DNA of 64,000 nt from Dittrichia graveolens (lineage: Eukaryota; Streptophyta; Magnoliopsida; Asterales; Asteraceae), in the NCBI GenBank assembly GCA_038502395.1, contig JARJIL010000002.1:14907060-14971059 (forward strand), read 5' to 3'. The first letter of the stretch is position 1, and each line of letters starts with the position of its first letter. Shown piece after piece: positions 54,190 through 64,000 of the stretch. The notes under the pieces were generated by a model, which was given only the letters and a program-made list of their open reading frames with translations, ran no database searches and had not been told where the DNA came from. The position numbers and the translations under genes are program-made.

Positions 54190-54505
54190 TCAAATGAAGA
54201 TCAAAGAATATCAAGTTTCATGTGTGGGTTAAACAGGACCCTTCTCGAGGAAGTGACAAGAATTCTTCCCCAAACCTTCAATGTGGCATACAACTTTGTT
54301 AGGTGGAAGAAAATACGAAGACCATGCACTGGAAGCAGCAAAAAAACTTGTTGCGTCACTCTCAAAACTCCTAGAAAACCTACAAACCAAGAGAGTTGGA
54401 AAAACCTTCAAACCCCGCCGGGCCAAGCAACGAGATACGATCAAGTTTTGCAAGTTACATGAAAAGCATGGATATGATACTAACTGCTCTAAAGATCGAG
54501 CTTAG
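54190..54505 (+). pseudogene. Ty3/gypsy gag-like remnant
   Basis: One plus frame reads FCKLHEKHGYDTNCSKDR near 54447-54500, matching the C..H...GH.T..C zinc-knuckle style of plant Ty3/gypsy Gag (CX2H..GHxTxxC). Upstream, in a shifted frame, AAKKLVASLSKLL and GKTFKPRRAKQRD fit the basic linker. Frame changes and early stops show decay. Oriented plus. Confidence 0.45.
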
Positions 54506-54601
54506 ATACTACACGACAAATATGTTTGTACAAAGAGAGTTGATACAAACTCGTCTTCTTAGAATAAGTTGAAACACAATTACTTTTAATATAAGTTCAG
54601 T

Positions 54602-54680
54602 CTTGCGCCCCGAGAAGTATATTTCTAGGCTTCGCGTCGTGAGAACTTCTTTCGAAGCCTTGCGCCCTAGAAGCTCTCTT
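54602..54680. repeat. Three imperfect GC-rich units of about 28 bp
   Basis: CTTGCGCCCCGAGAAG (54602), CTTCGCGTCGTGAGAAC (54630) and CTTGCGCCCTAGAAGC (54659) are spaced 28-29 bp. The CTTGCG start recalls the palindromic units of solo LTR 1, although here the right arms read AGAAG rather than CGCAAG. Confidence 0.6.
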
Positions 54681-54721
54681 ATTCATGTTTACAAAGTCAA
54701 AGTTCTTTATAAAATAACATT

Positions 54722-55043
54722 TAGGGTGCTTCTCCACACTTAACATCTAAATTGCATAAATCACTCATCTTGTGTCAATAGAAGAAAAACACCATTTAAA
54801 GGGAATCAATTTAGAAAAAAATAAATTGGATTTAAAAAATAAATTTCACTTGAAACTTGAACCTATTAAGCTTTGGGTTCCAATTCAAGTTTGGGTTATT
54901 CGGGTTTCGGGTAGGTTGTTTGGATTATCCGATTTATAAATATATTATTTGGTTCGGGTTACTAGTAGAAAAATATTCGATGGGTTCCAATTCCTCACTA
55001 TCGATTAACCTAATATGAACAACCCGATCGAAGAGCACCCCTA
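54722..55043. mobile_element. hAT-like MITE
   Basis: TAGGGTGCTTCTCC and, complemented, TAGGGGTGCTCTTCG form the ends. The interior has GGGTTATTCGGGTTTCGGG-like words common to hAT MITEs with binding-site arrays. No target duplication was identified. Confidence 0.5.
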
Positions 55044-55169
55044 GGTGGTTGTGGGTTAGTAGAATTACATTCAACTTCCAATTCCTAATTACATAAAGAA
55101 ACACAACACACAAGAAATTAGATTCAAATTCTAATTGCTTCACAAATCTTTTATTCCATTGAAAAGCAT

Positions 55170-55560
55170 TATGTGAACCAATTGCCCCTTTAAAGTTTTT
55201 TTAGTTTACAGTTTCACCCTTGAAGTTTACACTCTATTTTAGTTTAACCCCTAACGTTTTTGGAATGTTTTAACCTTTTACGTTTTGTTATGTTTCCTAT
55301 TTAACTTTAATGTTTAGTTTTCAATTACTTAATTCCTTAAGTATTTTTTTAGTTTTCGATTTAACCCTTTTGTAACATGCTATTATAGGTTAAAGGAGCT
55401 AAACAAACTTGTAAACTAAACTTTAAAGTTAAATCATAAAAAAAACTTTAGAAGTTAAACCGAATTTAAATATAAACTTTGTGCGTTAAACCATTTATAA
55501 TCCAAAGTTCAAAGACCAAATTCCGACATATATACAGTGTTAAGTGTTAACCGGTATGTT
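55170..55560. mobile_element. Foldback TIR element of the GTTTAACCCC type
   Basis: The left half repeats AGTTTAACCCCTAACGTTTT and CACCCTTGAAGTTTAC, and the right half carries the complementary sense (GTTAAACCGAATTTAA, CTTTGTGCGTTAAACC). The arms are imperfect and exact ends were not fixed. Confidence 0.4.
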
Positions 55561-56159
55561 ACCTAATTTTTTCATAGTTACGTAAAATTTTCATTACCCT
55601 TGGCCTAGTAAGCAGGAATGCGGATGATGTCACTTTTTTCGAAGAAAAATATGTATTACAAACCTTTGTTTTTTAGTGGTTTTATATCTTTTTATTAAAT
55701 TTTCTTACTTATTCGGTTATCCTATTACTTATAAGATCAAGAAAAATGTCAAAAATCAATAAAGAGAGTAAAAAGAAAACTAATAGATTACACATATCAT
55801 TATTTTAATAAGCAGGAGAAAATAATACAAATAAATAAAAATTTTAGTTATTTTTTAATCATGAATTAATGAAACAAACATATACGAAATGAATTCCATT
55901 AATAGGTTGTTTTATTTTCTGATTTATTGCCCATGTGAAGTTCATTGCGAGAAGTTTATATAGAGACCCACACCCCATGAGTATTTCATCTTACAAGTTT
56001 ATGGTCTCGATCATTATCAAAGACATTTAATAAAACTAGTTTCTAACATTAATTTTAATTTATGATCATTTGTTGCTTTATAACTATGCTATAGAATATG
56101 TCTCTGTTATATAAGAGTTGGTTTAGAAATGATAAATAGTAAATATTAGTTTTAATTCA
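55561..56159. other. A+T-rich spacer, nothing recognised
   Basis: No gene or repeat terminus was recognised. Confidence 0.4.
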
Positions 56160-56732
56160 GTATAAAGTCAAAATTGAATCCAATTTTAATCAAAGAAATA
56201 TTAAAATCATATATTAGTTTTACTAAAATGGATGATTCAAATTTAATAATTAAAATTTTTTTATCTAAATCAATGGTTGTAGTTGTCAAATAGATTTTAT
56301 TCCTACTATTCTTTTATTGATATTAATTATTATTATTACTATTAATTAGTAAAAGAAGATTAAACAAAATGTTGATAACCATAATTTAATAGTACTTATA
56401 TGTTCTTATGAAAAACATAGTACTTATATGTTAAAACTTTAATTGTTTGATCTCAACATGTTATCAAGCCATTACCTATTTTTAAAAACTAATTTATCAT
56501 TGTTATTCAAATCAATTTGATTTAAATCTTACATTGTTATTAGATATCTCCAAACAATATTCAAAGTAAATAATCAAGAGTATTAATTTTTTAACTTCAA
56601 AAATCAAAATTGATTTTTATCAATTTTAAGTAAATAAATGGTCAAGATTGTATAATTATAATTAATTTATTAAATACAGAGCTAGGATCATACAATAAAA
56701 TCTATCTTAATTAGTCTTTTATTTATATTAGA
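56160..56732 (-). mobile_element. Helitron family A, 5' part
   Basis: The minus-strand 5' end TCTAATATAAATAAAAGACT begins at 56732. The B-motif (AAATTGATTTTTATCAATTT, AATAAATGGTCAAGATT) follows leftward, with an older second B-like block at about 56160-56290. The 3' core and hairpin are missing. Confidence 0.5.
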
Positions 56733-57656
56733 AAATAGAAAATGTTAAACACACTTGCTTTTGTATATTTTTTATATAAAGCCGTGTTTTGTGTGTGTAT
56801 TTTTTTATATATTATTATAATAAATGATAAACTTTAGATAAGATATGACTAAAATATTAAAGTATTAATAAGTAAATAAAAAGGATTGTTTTGTATTGGG
56901 TGAAAGAAGGAATAAAACATGGACGATCCAACAAAGTGATATACTAAAGTCTATTGCTTGATTTACAAGCATTATCCATAAATCGCAAATATGTGGTTTT
57001 TGGTGAATAAAAGACTAGTTTGTTGGTGGTCAGCAAAAGTCAAAGGTGAAAAAGGTGAAACATTTGGTCCATTTGATTCTCTATCCTGCAGGGCTTTTCT
57101 TTATTTTGACATTGATTTTTTATGGGAGGGTTAACTTTGTCTTTTCCTCAATCATATATCCCACATTCTTTACTTATTTCTCACTTGATTCTATTTGCAT
57201 CATCACTCACCCTTTTGCAGTTTGCTATTCACATTTCATGGGTTCTTCTTTTGTTTGCTTAAACAAGAATCTGTCATCACTTTCAGTGCACAATTACAAA
57301 TTTCTGATTTTTTGGGGTCATGGGAATGTACAATCTTGTATTCCATTGGTACATCCATCACCCATATATGTGGTTATTATGATCATATTACTTATGTTAT
57401 GGAAAATATAATCATATATATATTGAAATAAGAGACGATTTTATGTTACTGATATCGTAAGTAATTAATTCTCTTGTGAAAAGTGTGTTTTTACTGATAT
57501 CGTAAGATATTGTATGATGTTTTCTGTGATATATCATCTTTCATTAAGATAGTGTATCTTTATGTTACATAGGTACAAGATTCATGAGAGAAGCAAATTA
57601 GTTTATGAGAATTCATATGGTTAAAAGTTGTAGATAAATCAACCTTTAATTTAATC

Positions 57657-57690
<34 letters not shown>

Positions 57691-57917
57691 AAAGCATTGT
57701 GTAAAATGTATGAGACACATGAATCCAAATATGTATGAGATTCTTAAATAGCTAAGCTTGTTAAAAAACGATTATGTGAAAGTGTGACTAACGTGACATT
57801 GCAATATAAATCTTTATCAAGGTTATTATGGACTTAATTAGAATCTGAATATATAGTTCAGGGAGATAATATTTTCACTTATGAAATTAATTCATTTACG
57901 GAATGTACAAGTGACAC
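56733..57917. other. 1.2 kb without an identified gene
   Basis: The longest ORF (57046-57411) has plausible composition but no recognisable domain and ends in low-complexity sequence. Pyrimidine-rich text at 57090-57300 could be an untranslated leader of an unlocated gene. TA and GA microsatellites lie at 57658-57692. Confidence 0.4.
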
Positions 57918-58813
57918 GAACTTGGCATAAAACACGAATTGAACCCAATACGAAAAAAGTGACACGAACCCGAAATGGGTCGAAAGCATCTCAACACGAA
58001 GTTGACACAAAAATAAATGGGTCTGGTTAGAGTCAACCCGACAACCTGAAAGTGACCCATTTAAGGTAAAGCTAAACAATTATAAATTTTTCTTCGGTAC
58101 TTAAACTTTAAATTTCAAAAAGGAGATTGTGAATTTACAAAAGAGAGTAACATCTTAGCAATAAAACCCGATAAAGAAAGTACAAAACCTTTAAAAGTTA
58201 CTAACTTAAATAAACAATAAAAGATTTAAATGTAAAACAACATTACATCATTTTGGTATTTATTATTTTGACTATATAGTTTTGATACTTTGACATTTGT
58301 CTACGTCGTATGAATTAATTTAATATTTTGGATTTACTTCGTAACTGTATTTAATGATATATTATTTTAAATTTATTTCGGTTGTTTAATAATATTATTT
58401 ATTGATAGTTGATAGAAGCGTAGTAGATCGATCATATTGTTTAGTATATTCATTTAGATAAGTTGAATAAAAATAAAGTCAATATTCAAACTAAACTAAA
58501 ATAAACAGCATATCCAAAGTTCAAATACAATCAAAACAAATATTAAAATTCAAATCTAAATGAAAATCATTTTCCAAATTATAGAAACAAACAAGGAATT
58601 AGAAATTTGAAAATGAAAATCGTATACAAATACGGAAAATAATTTCTAAAATACATTTTGGTGAAATGGGTCGACATGAAAGACAAACCGAACCCGACAC
58701 AGAAAAAAATGATATGATCTAAACCTAACACACAAATAAAGAGGTCAAAAATGGATCGACAGGAAACTAACACGAACAAGAATGACATGAACCCGACCCA
58801 AATTACCAAGCTT
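57918..58813. mobile_element. hAT-like element (ACACGAACC vocabulary)
   Basis: AACTTGGCATAAAACACG at the left and, complemented, AAGCTTGGTAATTTGGGTC at the right are loosely inverted. Both subterminal regions are dense in GACACGAACC and AACCCGACCC. The interior is A+T-rich without transposase. No target duplication was confirmed. The minus-strand ORFs at 57879 and 58579 are repeat-derived. Confidence 0.45.
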
Positions 58814-60652
58814 AGATACAACACCATTAAAGCAATATTACAAATTAGTAAATATGAATCATATATTTCTTTAAATCAATCAATTTCACAAGATTATGAG
58901 CTCCCAAATAACTTGATTAACTAATGATATGGACTATGGAGCTTTAGAGGCCCAGCGGGTCGGCCCGACTATTTTTTAATTTTTTCGATGAACTATAAAA
59001 TTTTGTCATAATAATTTTGTTTTTAATAGATGCGACCTATTCACTAAATACTATACAACCCTTACACTAATTAAAAAGTTATGTATATTAGACAAAATTA
59101 AATTTTTTAACATTATATAAAGGAAAAGAAGTGATTAAATTTAATATACGTTGTTTAAGAGGTGATTGAGTAAAAATGACTAATAATTTCTATTTTAATA
59201 CACCAAATTTGTTAAGTTTACTACGATATAGGAGGACCTCCAGTAACATGTTATTCAAAAGTGAAATCAAGTTTTCTTATATTTTATTTTTATTTATTTT
59301 TCCCAATTTACAAAAGAAAGAAATATAAAAATTGTTTAGGAAGAATTTCCTCTCGCAATCCCACCAGCCCATTACCATCGACATTGTTTGTAGCTGGCAT
59401 TATCATCGCCACCACTACTATCGTCTACTAGATGTAGCATCGCAATTACCTTCTTTCTTCTTCTCTCTTACCCCCTTCCTCCCTCCTGTCATAGCCACAC
59501 TTTAGGTTTTGCAGGCCTCTAGTTTAAAGATTTATCAATGTGTTGTAAAATTGTAGGTTTAGAGTCTTTGGTTTGAGGTAGGACTATCAATTGGATAGAC
59601 CAGGTAGAAGCTTTTAATGATTGGACCTAACCTAGAGATCCATTTAATTGGATATGGATTTGACCGATTCAATTGAATCTCGATCTAACCCAAAACCTAA
59701 CTGATCCTTATAGTTGGATCTTGACCCGACAAAACCCATTTAATATTATTAATTTGATACTATTTAACATTATTTATTTATTGGACGTCTACTGTTTACC
59801 TCTTGCCCAGACTCCAGTGCTGGTGGTGATATTAGTGTCAACAATAATGGTGGTGGTGGTGGTGGTGGTGGCGGTAGTGGTGGTAGTATAAAGGTGAAGG
59901 GTGATAGTGGTTTTGGAGGTGGGTGGGATATGCAATAATATTTTAAGTTAAACATGCATGTTAGAAAATACCATATATCTTGCATTGAGAAGTAGGTCTT
60001 AACAAGTTTGTTAATACTAAAAAAGAAAAATAGTGGCTATTATGTACAATAATATTTTAAGTAAATGTGTTGTATTTCACCATATTTTTTTACTTATAAA
60101 ATCATTTGATAACTAGTGTCTTGGTTATCGTACTATTAAGAGTTTTAAAAAAACAAAATAAAGTACAACACTTACACTCCAACCTAATACAAAAAACTTT
60201 TAATATAATGAAACTATTTGGCCTTTTAATAAAAATAATAAATAAGGTCTTTTAATATAGTGTAACTTTTTCAAATTATATAAAAATAGTATGATATTTG
60301 TTTTAGTTATTATTATATAGGATTTAGTTTCTGAAATGTATCAAAGTTGTTATATTTTGTCATCGTGTATATCAAACTTTAAAAACTATCATTTAATATA
60401 CTCAATTTTTTAAAATTATCATTTGATGTATGGTAACCTATGATAGTGGGACAAGATTCACAACAGGTCATCTTTATTTTCACTGCTAAAAAATAAAAAA
60501 TAAAGAGTTTAATCATGAAGATGAAGAGATTTGGGAAACACAAAGCTTAAGCATGAACTTGAAGATGAGTTCCGATTAGTGTTGAAAGGATTCATTTGCT
60601 TTAAGATAAATATTGAGATGAAAACCCCAAATCTAGTTTTAACCCTTCATCC
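58814..60652. other. 1.8 kb without an identified gene, with (GGT)n
   Basis: A GGT trinucleotide run with interruptions occupies about 59841-59890, and the ORFs on both strands there are artefacts. Short CCACC/ATCATCG-rich text at 59350-59480 and GGATNTTGACC words at 59590-59740 suggest old MITEs that I could not delimit. Confidence 0.4.
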
Positions 60653-61479
60653 GGGGGTGTTGAAAAAAACCGAACCCGAATAACCAAACAGAGAAAAACG
60701 AATTTGAGTAATACAGGTCGGGTTATTCAATTATCATGTATCTAAATCGGGTTAATTGGATAAACCGTATTCAATTCGGGTCGGGTAGCGGGTGAGCTTT
60801 TCAGGCTTTGGGTATACCCGAATACCCTGGTTAACATTTTTTTTTATTTTTCATATAATTTTAAATTATATATGATTATATGCATATAAGTTGGTATATA
60901 ACATAAATAAACATGAAAAACATATCTTTTAATATGTATAAATTAACATTTTTGTATCTTCTAACATTCTAAGATCAAAATAGTATCTATAAACACTAAA
61001 ACTATCTTACTTGAATTCATTTAATATGATATAAGCCATGACTTAATTTGTTTTTTATGGTTCTACTATTCTATCTATGCTTTTATATTTGTGCATTCAA
61101 ATTTTAGATTGTCTTTCTCTAGAGCATGTATTACATTTGAGCAAATAGATCCGTAATAAAAAAACAAAAAAAATCATTCTAATCAATGCGTCTCAAATAA
61201 AATTTGCAATCGTAATACTTAAAAAATTAGATAAGTGATACATGTAAGCTATCAATTAATGTATATTGTGGGTAACTTCTTATTAAGAAAAAACATGCAA
61301 CCCACGAGCGCAACAACAATAAAAAGCGTAGCCTAAAAAACCCAACTAACTCTTATTCGGTTATACCCGATTAAGATCCTCTCTAAACCGAACTGAATAA
61401 CCCGACTTCTTATTTGATTCGGTTATGGTTATTTTACAAACATAAAATAACCGAATAACCCGAAAACCGATAACACTCC
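60653..61479. mobile_element. hAT-like element with AACCGAATAACC subterminal repeats
   Basis: GGGGGTGTTGAAAAAAACCG at the left and, complemented, GGAGTGTTATCGGTTTTCGG at the right are inverted ends. AACCGAATAACCCGA and its complement fill both subterminal zones. The flanks TTCATCC and TACATCT share TNCATC. The minus-strand ORF 61361-61543 is made of these repeats. Confidence 0.55.
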
Positions 61480-61559
61480 TACATCTACTTCTTCTCGAAG
61501 GCCTCATCCGCTTCAACTCAATTGCTTCTTCCATATCCTCCATACCATTTAAAGCCAGA

Positions 61560-62130
61560 ATTTAGTTTTTAATTTTAACCAAATGAATTGTTAAGATTTA
61601 ATTTTAAATAAATAAAATGTTAGTATTCTTTAACTAAATTGATAAATATTAGGCTTTTATTAATATTAAAATATAATATAATAATGAAAGAAAAGATAAA
61701 ACATTTAGAAATTTTCATTTGCAAATTTTCATCCAATTTAATTTGTTATACCTTTCAATTTTTCATCTTAAATTAGTTGTAATCTAAAAGAAAAACAAGC
61801 ACAATGAGTTGTTAAAATTTTTTTGAGTATTGAAGTAAACATCATAATACATAATTATTGACATATGATTTTTAGTCATGTTCATAAATTTTGTAATCAT
61901 AACTTTTAAAATTTAATAAATTTATTCCTAAATTAATATTGTAGATAAGATATCTGAATTAGAGAAGTCAAAATAAATTAAAGTCAAAATTAAGTTTCAA
62001 TTTTGACTATTAAAGTCAAAATTGAGTTTTAATTTTGATAAACTAAATAGTTATGATTTAATTTTGATTAGAGTAAAGGTTAAGATTTTCTAATTGAATC
62101 GATAAAGATTAGTTTTTTATTTATATTAGA
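61560..62130 (-). mobile_element. Helitron family A fragments
   Basis: Two B-type blocks (61560-61690 and 61980-62130) carry TTTAATTTTAACCAAATGAA-like text. The second ends in the complement of TCTAATATAAATAAAAAACT at 62130, the family 5' terminus. No 3' hairpin belongs to either. Confidence 0.45.
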
Positions 62131-62382
62131 AGAAGATTAAAAGAAGAAGATAGAAGATAATATATATATTTAGATAATTTAGTAATTTACATGTGGTTTA
62201 TGGTTTAAATGCTGATACTTGGCAAAATTGATACCGTGAGTTGACTAATTTAGACTTCGTGTATTCATTGTTATAAAAGTTGACTTTTGGGTCCATGTTA
62301 TATCCGAATTATTTTGGTGGCCGAATCCAAAGTTTTACGATAAATATTATTTTAACATTACAATTATTCTTGTATAAAGTGA

Positions 62383-62883
62383 CTAGTTTAAACGCTAGTG
62401 TGATATAAGAGTTTTAGGTTAAAAGATTTTTATAAATTAAATATTAATAAAAACATATTAAATATTTATAAAACATAAAAAATAATAATTTATATAAGTT
62501 ATCGATTATTATTACTACAATTATGTCAATAAAGTCAAGTCTTTATTGGTTTAATTAAAAAGAATCTAAAATGATTATAAAATATTTTAAAATGATAACA
62601 TTAAGAATTTAATTGAATATGCTATTTTAAAATATTATAAAGAGTAAATATGATTTTTTGTAAATTAGGTTGGACAAATATAATATTTAAAGGTTTAAAA
62701 ATGGCATATGAGAAATTTCTCTAATACTTTCGATTCAATTATGACCAAAGAAAGACAAAATAAGAATTTCAATTTAGATTAAATGGATGGTGAAGATTCA
62801 ACAATTAAATTTATTATATTAAATGAAATGTTAAGATCATATAATAAATTCGTCTCATGTTAGTTTTTTATTTATATTAAAGT
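62383..62883 (-). mobile_element. Helitron family A, near complete
   Basis: The minus-strand 3' end is CTAG at 62386-62383 next to host T, preceded by a decayed hairpin (GTGTGATATAAGAG on the plus strand). Core 62410-62700 and B-motif 62740-62870 are in family order. The 5' end is the slightly changed TTTAATATAAATAAAAAACT near 62880. The next copy begins directly after. Confidence 0.6.
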
Positions 62884-63324
62884 TTAGATTAAATGTTTGT
62901 GTGATACACGGATTGGTTTATAAAAATTATAAATATTAAATATTAATAAAAATATATTAAATACATATAAAATGTGTATGAAATTAAAATTTTAAAAATG
63001 ACAATGGTTTTACACGTAGACCAAAAGTAGAAGCTTTGACACAAGGAGGAGATAAATGTGAATTTGTGATGACAGAATATGATACCATAATACAAAGAGA
63101 CATGATAATATTTCTTGTAAATGATATTGATAATTATTGTTATAATTAGGGTAATATGATCAAGTTTTACGGGCTATAATAAAGTAAATTTAAAATGATT
63201 ATAAAATTTAAATGATAAACTAAAATTTTTGTTAAATATGATATTTTAAAATGTTATAAAGAGTAAATATAATATTTTTAAATTGGGATTAAAAAATACG
63301 ATATTTTAAATTTTAAAAAATGGA
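62884..63324 (-). mobile_element. Helitron family A, 5' truncated, in tandem with the previous copy
   Basis: The minus strand ends CCGTGTATCACAC, AAACATTTAAT, CTAA at 62887-62884. CTAA fits the CTRR rule. The core extends to about 63310, where similarity stops next to a Mutator-like MITE. Confidence 0.55.
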
Positions 63325-63333
63325 TATATAAAA

Positions 63334-63641
63334 GGGCAAGATGCATGAAAATACAATTTACTTTGTCTTAATTGTCATTGTATACACCTAACTTTAAATT
63401 TTTAAAAATAATACAACTATCTTTTAAAAAAAATTCATTGTATGCAAACAACTTTTTTCTCTGTCTACTTTTTAGCTACTATTGTATACAATAAACTTTT
63501 TTATAATTTTCATAGTATACAACAACTTGCATACAATTTGAGGATTAAAAAAGTTGATTGTATTGTTTTAAAAAAAAATAAAGTTGGTTATATACAATGA
63601 TAATTAAGACAAAGTTCATTATATTTTAATACAATTTGCCC
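63334..63641. mobile_element. Mutator-like MITE with about 100-bp arms
   Basis: GGGCAAGATGCATGAAAATA and the complement of the right end GGGCAAATTGTATTAAAATA start arms that stay similar for about 100 bp (ACTTTGTCTTAATTRTCATT in both). The 9-bp flanks TATATAAAA (63325-63333) and TGTATAAAA (63642-63650) differ at one base. 308 bp, non-coding. Confidence 0.8.
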
Positions 63642-63650
63642 TGTATAAAA

Positions 63651-64000
63651 TTCACCATAACATTGAAGCAAACCATGTCGTCAGGATAAAAGTAACTATT
63701 TTCAAATTGAATTTTCTATTTCGACTGAGTTTCTAAAAGAGTTGAGATATACGCTGATATAAAAATAATATATTATCGTCATATTAAAACTAACTATTAC
63801 GTATGGTTGTTAAATTATAGCAAAAAAATTATCATACTTGAAATTTTATTTAAAAAAACGTCAAATTTTCTAAAATTTTTGTGTATTTTTGACAAAAAGC
63901 TCTCCATTATAGAAGGGAAATCAAATGCCAAAAGAAAAGCAAGTAGAAGCTTTGACATGAAGCCACCAATCCTTTATCTCCAAAGTAAAACGAATTCAGA
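63651..64000. other. A+T-rich end of window, nothing recognised
   Basis: No gene or repeat terminus was recognised. Confidence 0.4.

Noticed and set aside
57046..57411. 121-residue ORF as a gene
   Set aside because: No recognisable domain, Phe/Ile/Ser-rich composition with a low-complexity end, and no promoter or splice evidence.
59673..59985. Val-rich and Pro-rich ORFs
   Set aside because: They translate the GGT trinucleotide run on the two strands.

Overview
The window is A+T-rich nuclear DNA of a flowering plant, most likely a eudicot. The evidence is two plant-specific genes (an ATL-type RING-H2 ubiquitin ligase and an FCS-like zinc finger gene with a short intron), a Cassandra element whose LTRs carry 5S RNA sequence, Copia and Ty3/gypsy remnants primed by initiator-Met tRNA, a SINE with a 19-bp target duplication, Helitrons, and many hAT, Mutator and PIF/Harbinger-type elements. 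I cannot name the species. Nothing in the window looks prokaryotic, organellar or viral.

Only two intact genes are supported. The first, at 9121-9539 on the minus strand, is a two-exon gene for an 87-residue FLZ zinc-finger protein. It has a TATA box at 9703-9708 and a G-box at 9787-9792, and it becomes visible only when a 155-bp intron is removed. The second, at 48376-49434 on the plus strand, is an intronless 352-residue ATL4-like E3 ubiquitin ligase with a transmembrane helix and a complete RING-H2 finger. Two G-boxes and a MITE lie in its promoter. No operon-like or pathway relationship links the two genes.

The rest is layered mobile DNA. 0-8.2 kb: Tourist-like MITEs, two of which have expanded CCG/CCA trinucleotide cores, plus nested Helitrons and (TA)n-associated MITEs. 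10-14.3 kb: a complete Cassandra TRIM, a Copia LTR with broken gag, and a pair of tRNA-like direct repeats around them. 18-20.7 kb: a hAT-like element split by a 2.0-kb solo LTR. 21-25 kb: a second Helitron family, a SINE, and a Copia pol remnant split by a hAT MITE. 25.2-31.8 kb: two more solo LTRs of the same broad lineage, one split by a 1.9-kb Mutator-like element that carries a zinc-knuckle fragment. 33-38.7 kb: hAT-like elements with target duplications and Helitrons. 39-47 kb and 49.5-64 kb: mostly old A+T-rich repeat debris.

The least explained structures are the arrays of short palindromes inside the solo LTRs. One solo LTR has seven CTTGCG-GG-CGCAAG-like palindromes, mostly 20-22 bp apart, and a second cluster of GGACA-AAGC-TGTCC hairpins spaced about 20 bp. 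Another has about a dozen CGGATT motifs spaced near 15 bp. The other notable item is a short non-autonomous Helitron family (5'-TCTAATATAAATAAAA, 3'-CTAG) present in at least seven copies, some nested and some in tandem. Whether either is already described cannot be judged from this sequence alone.
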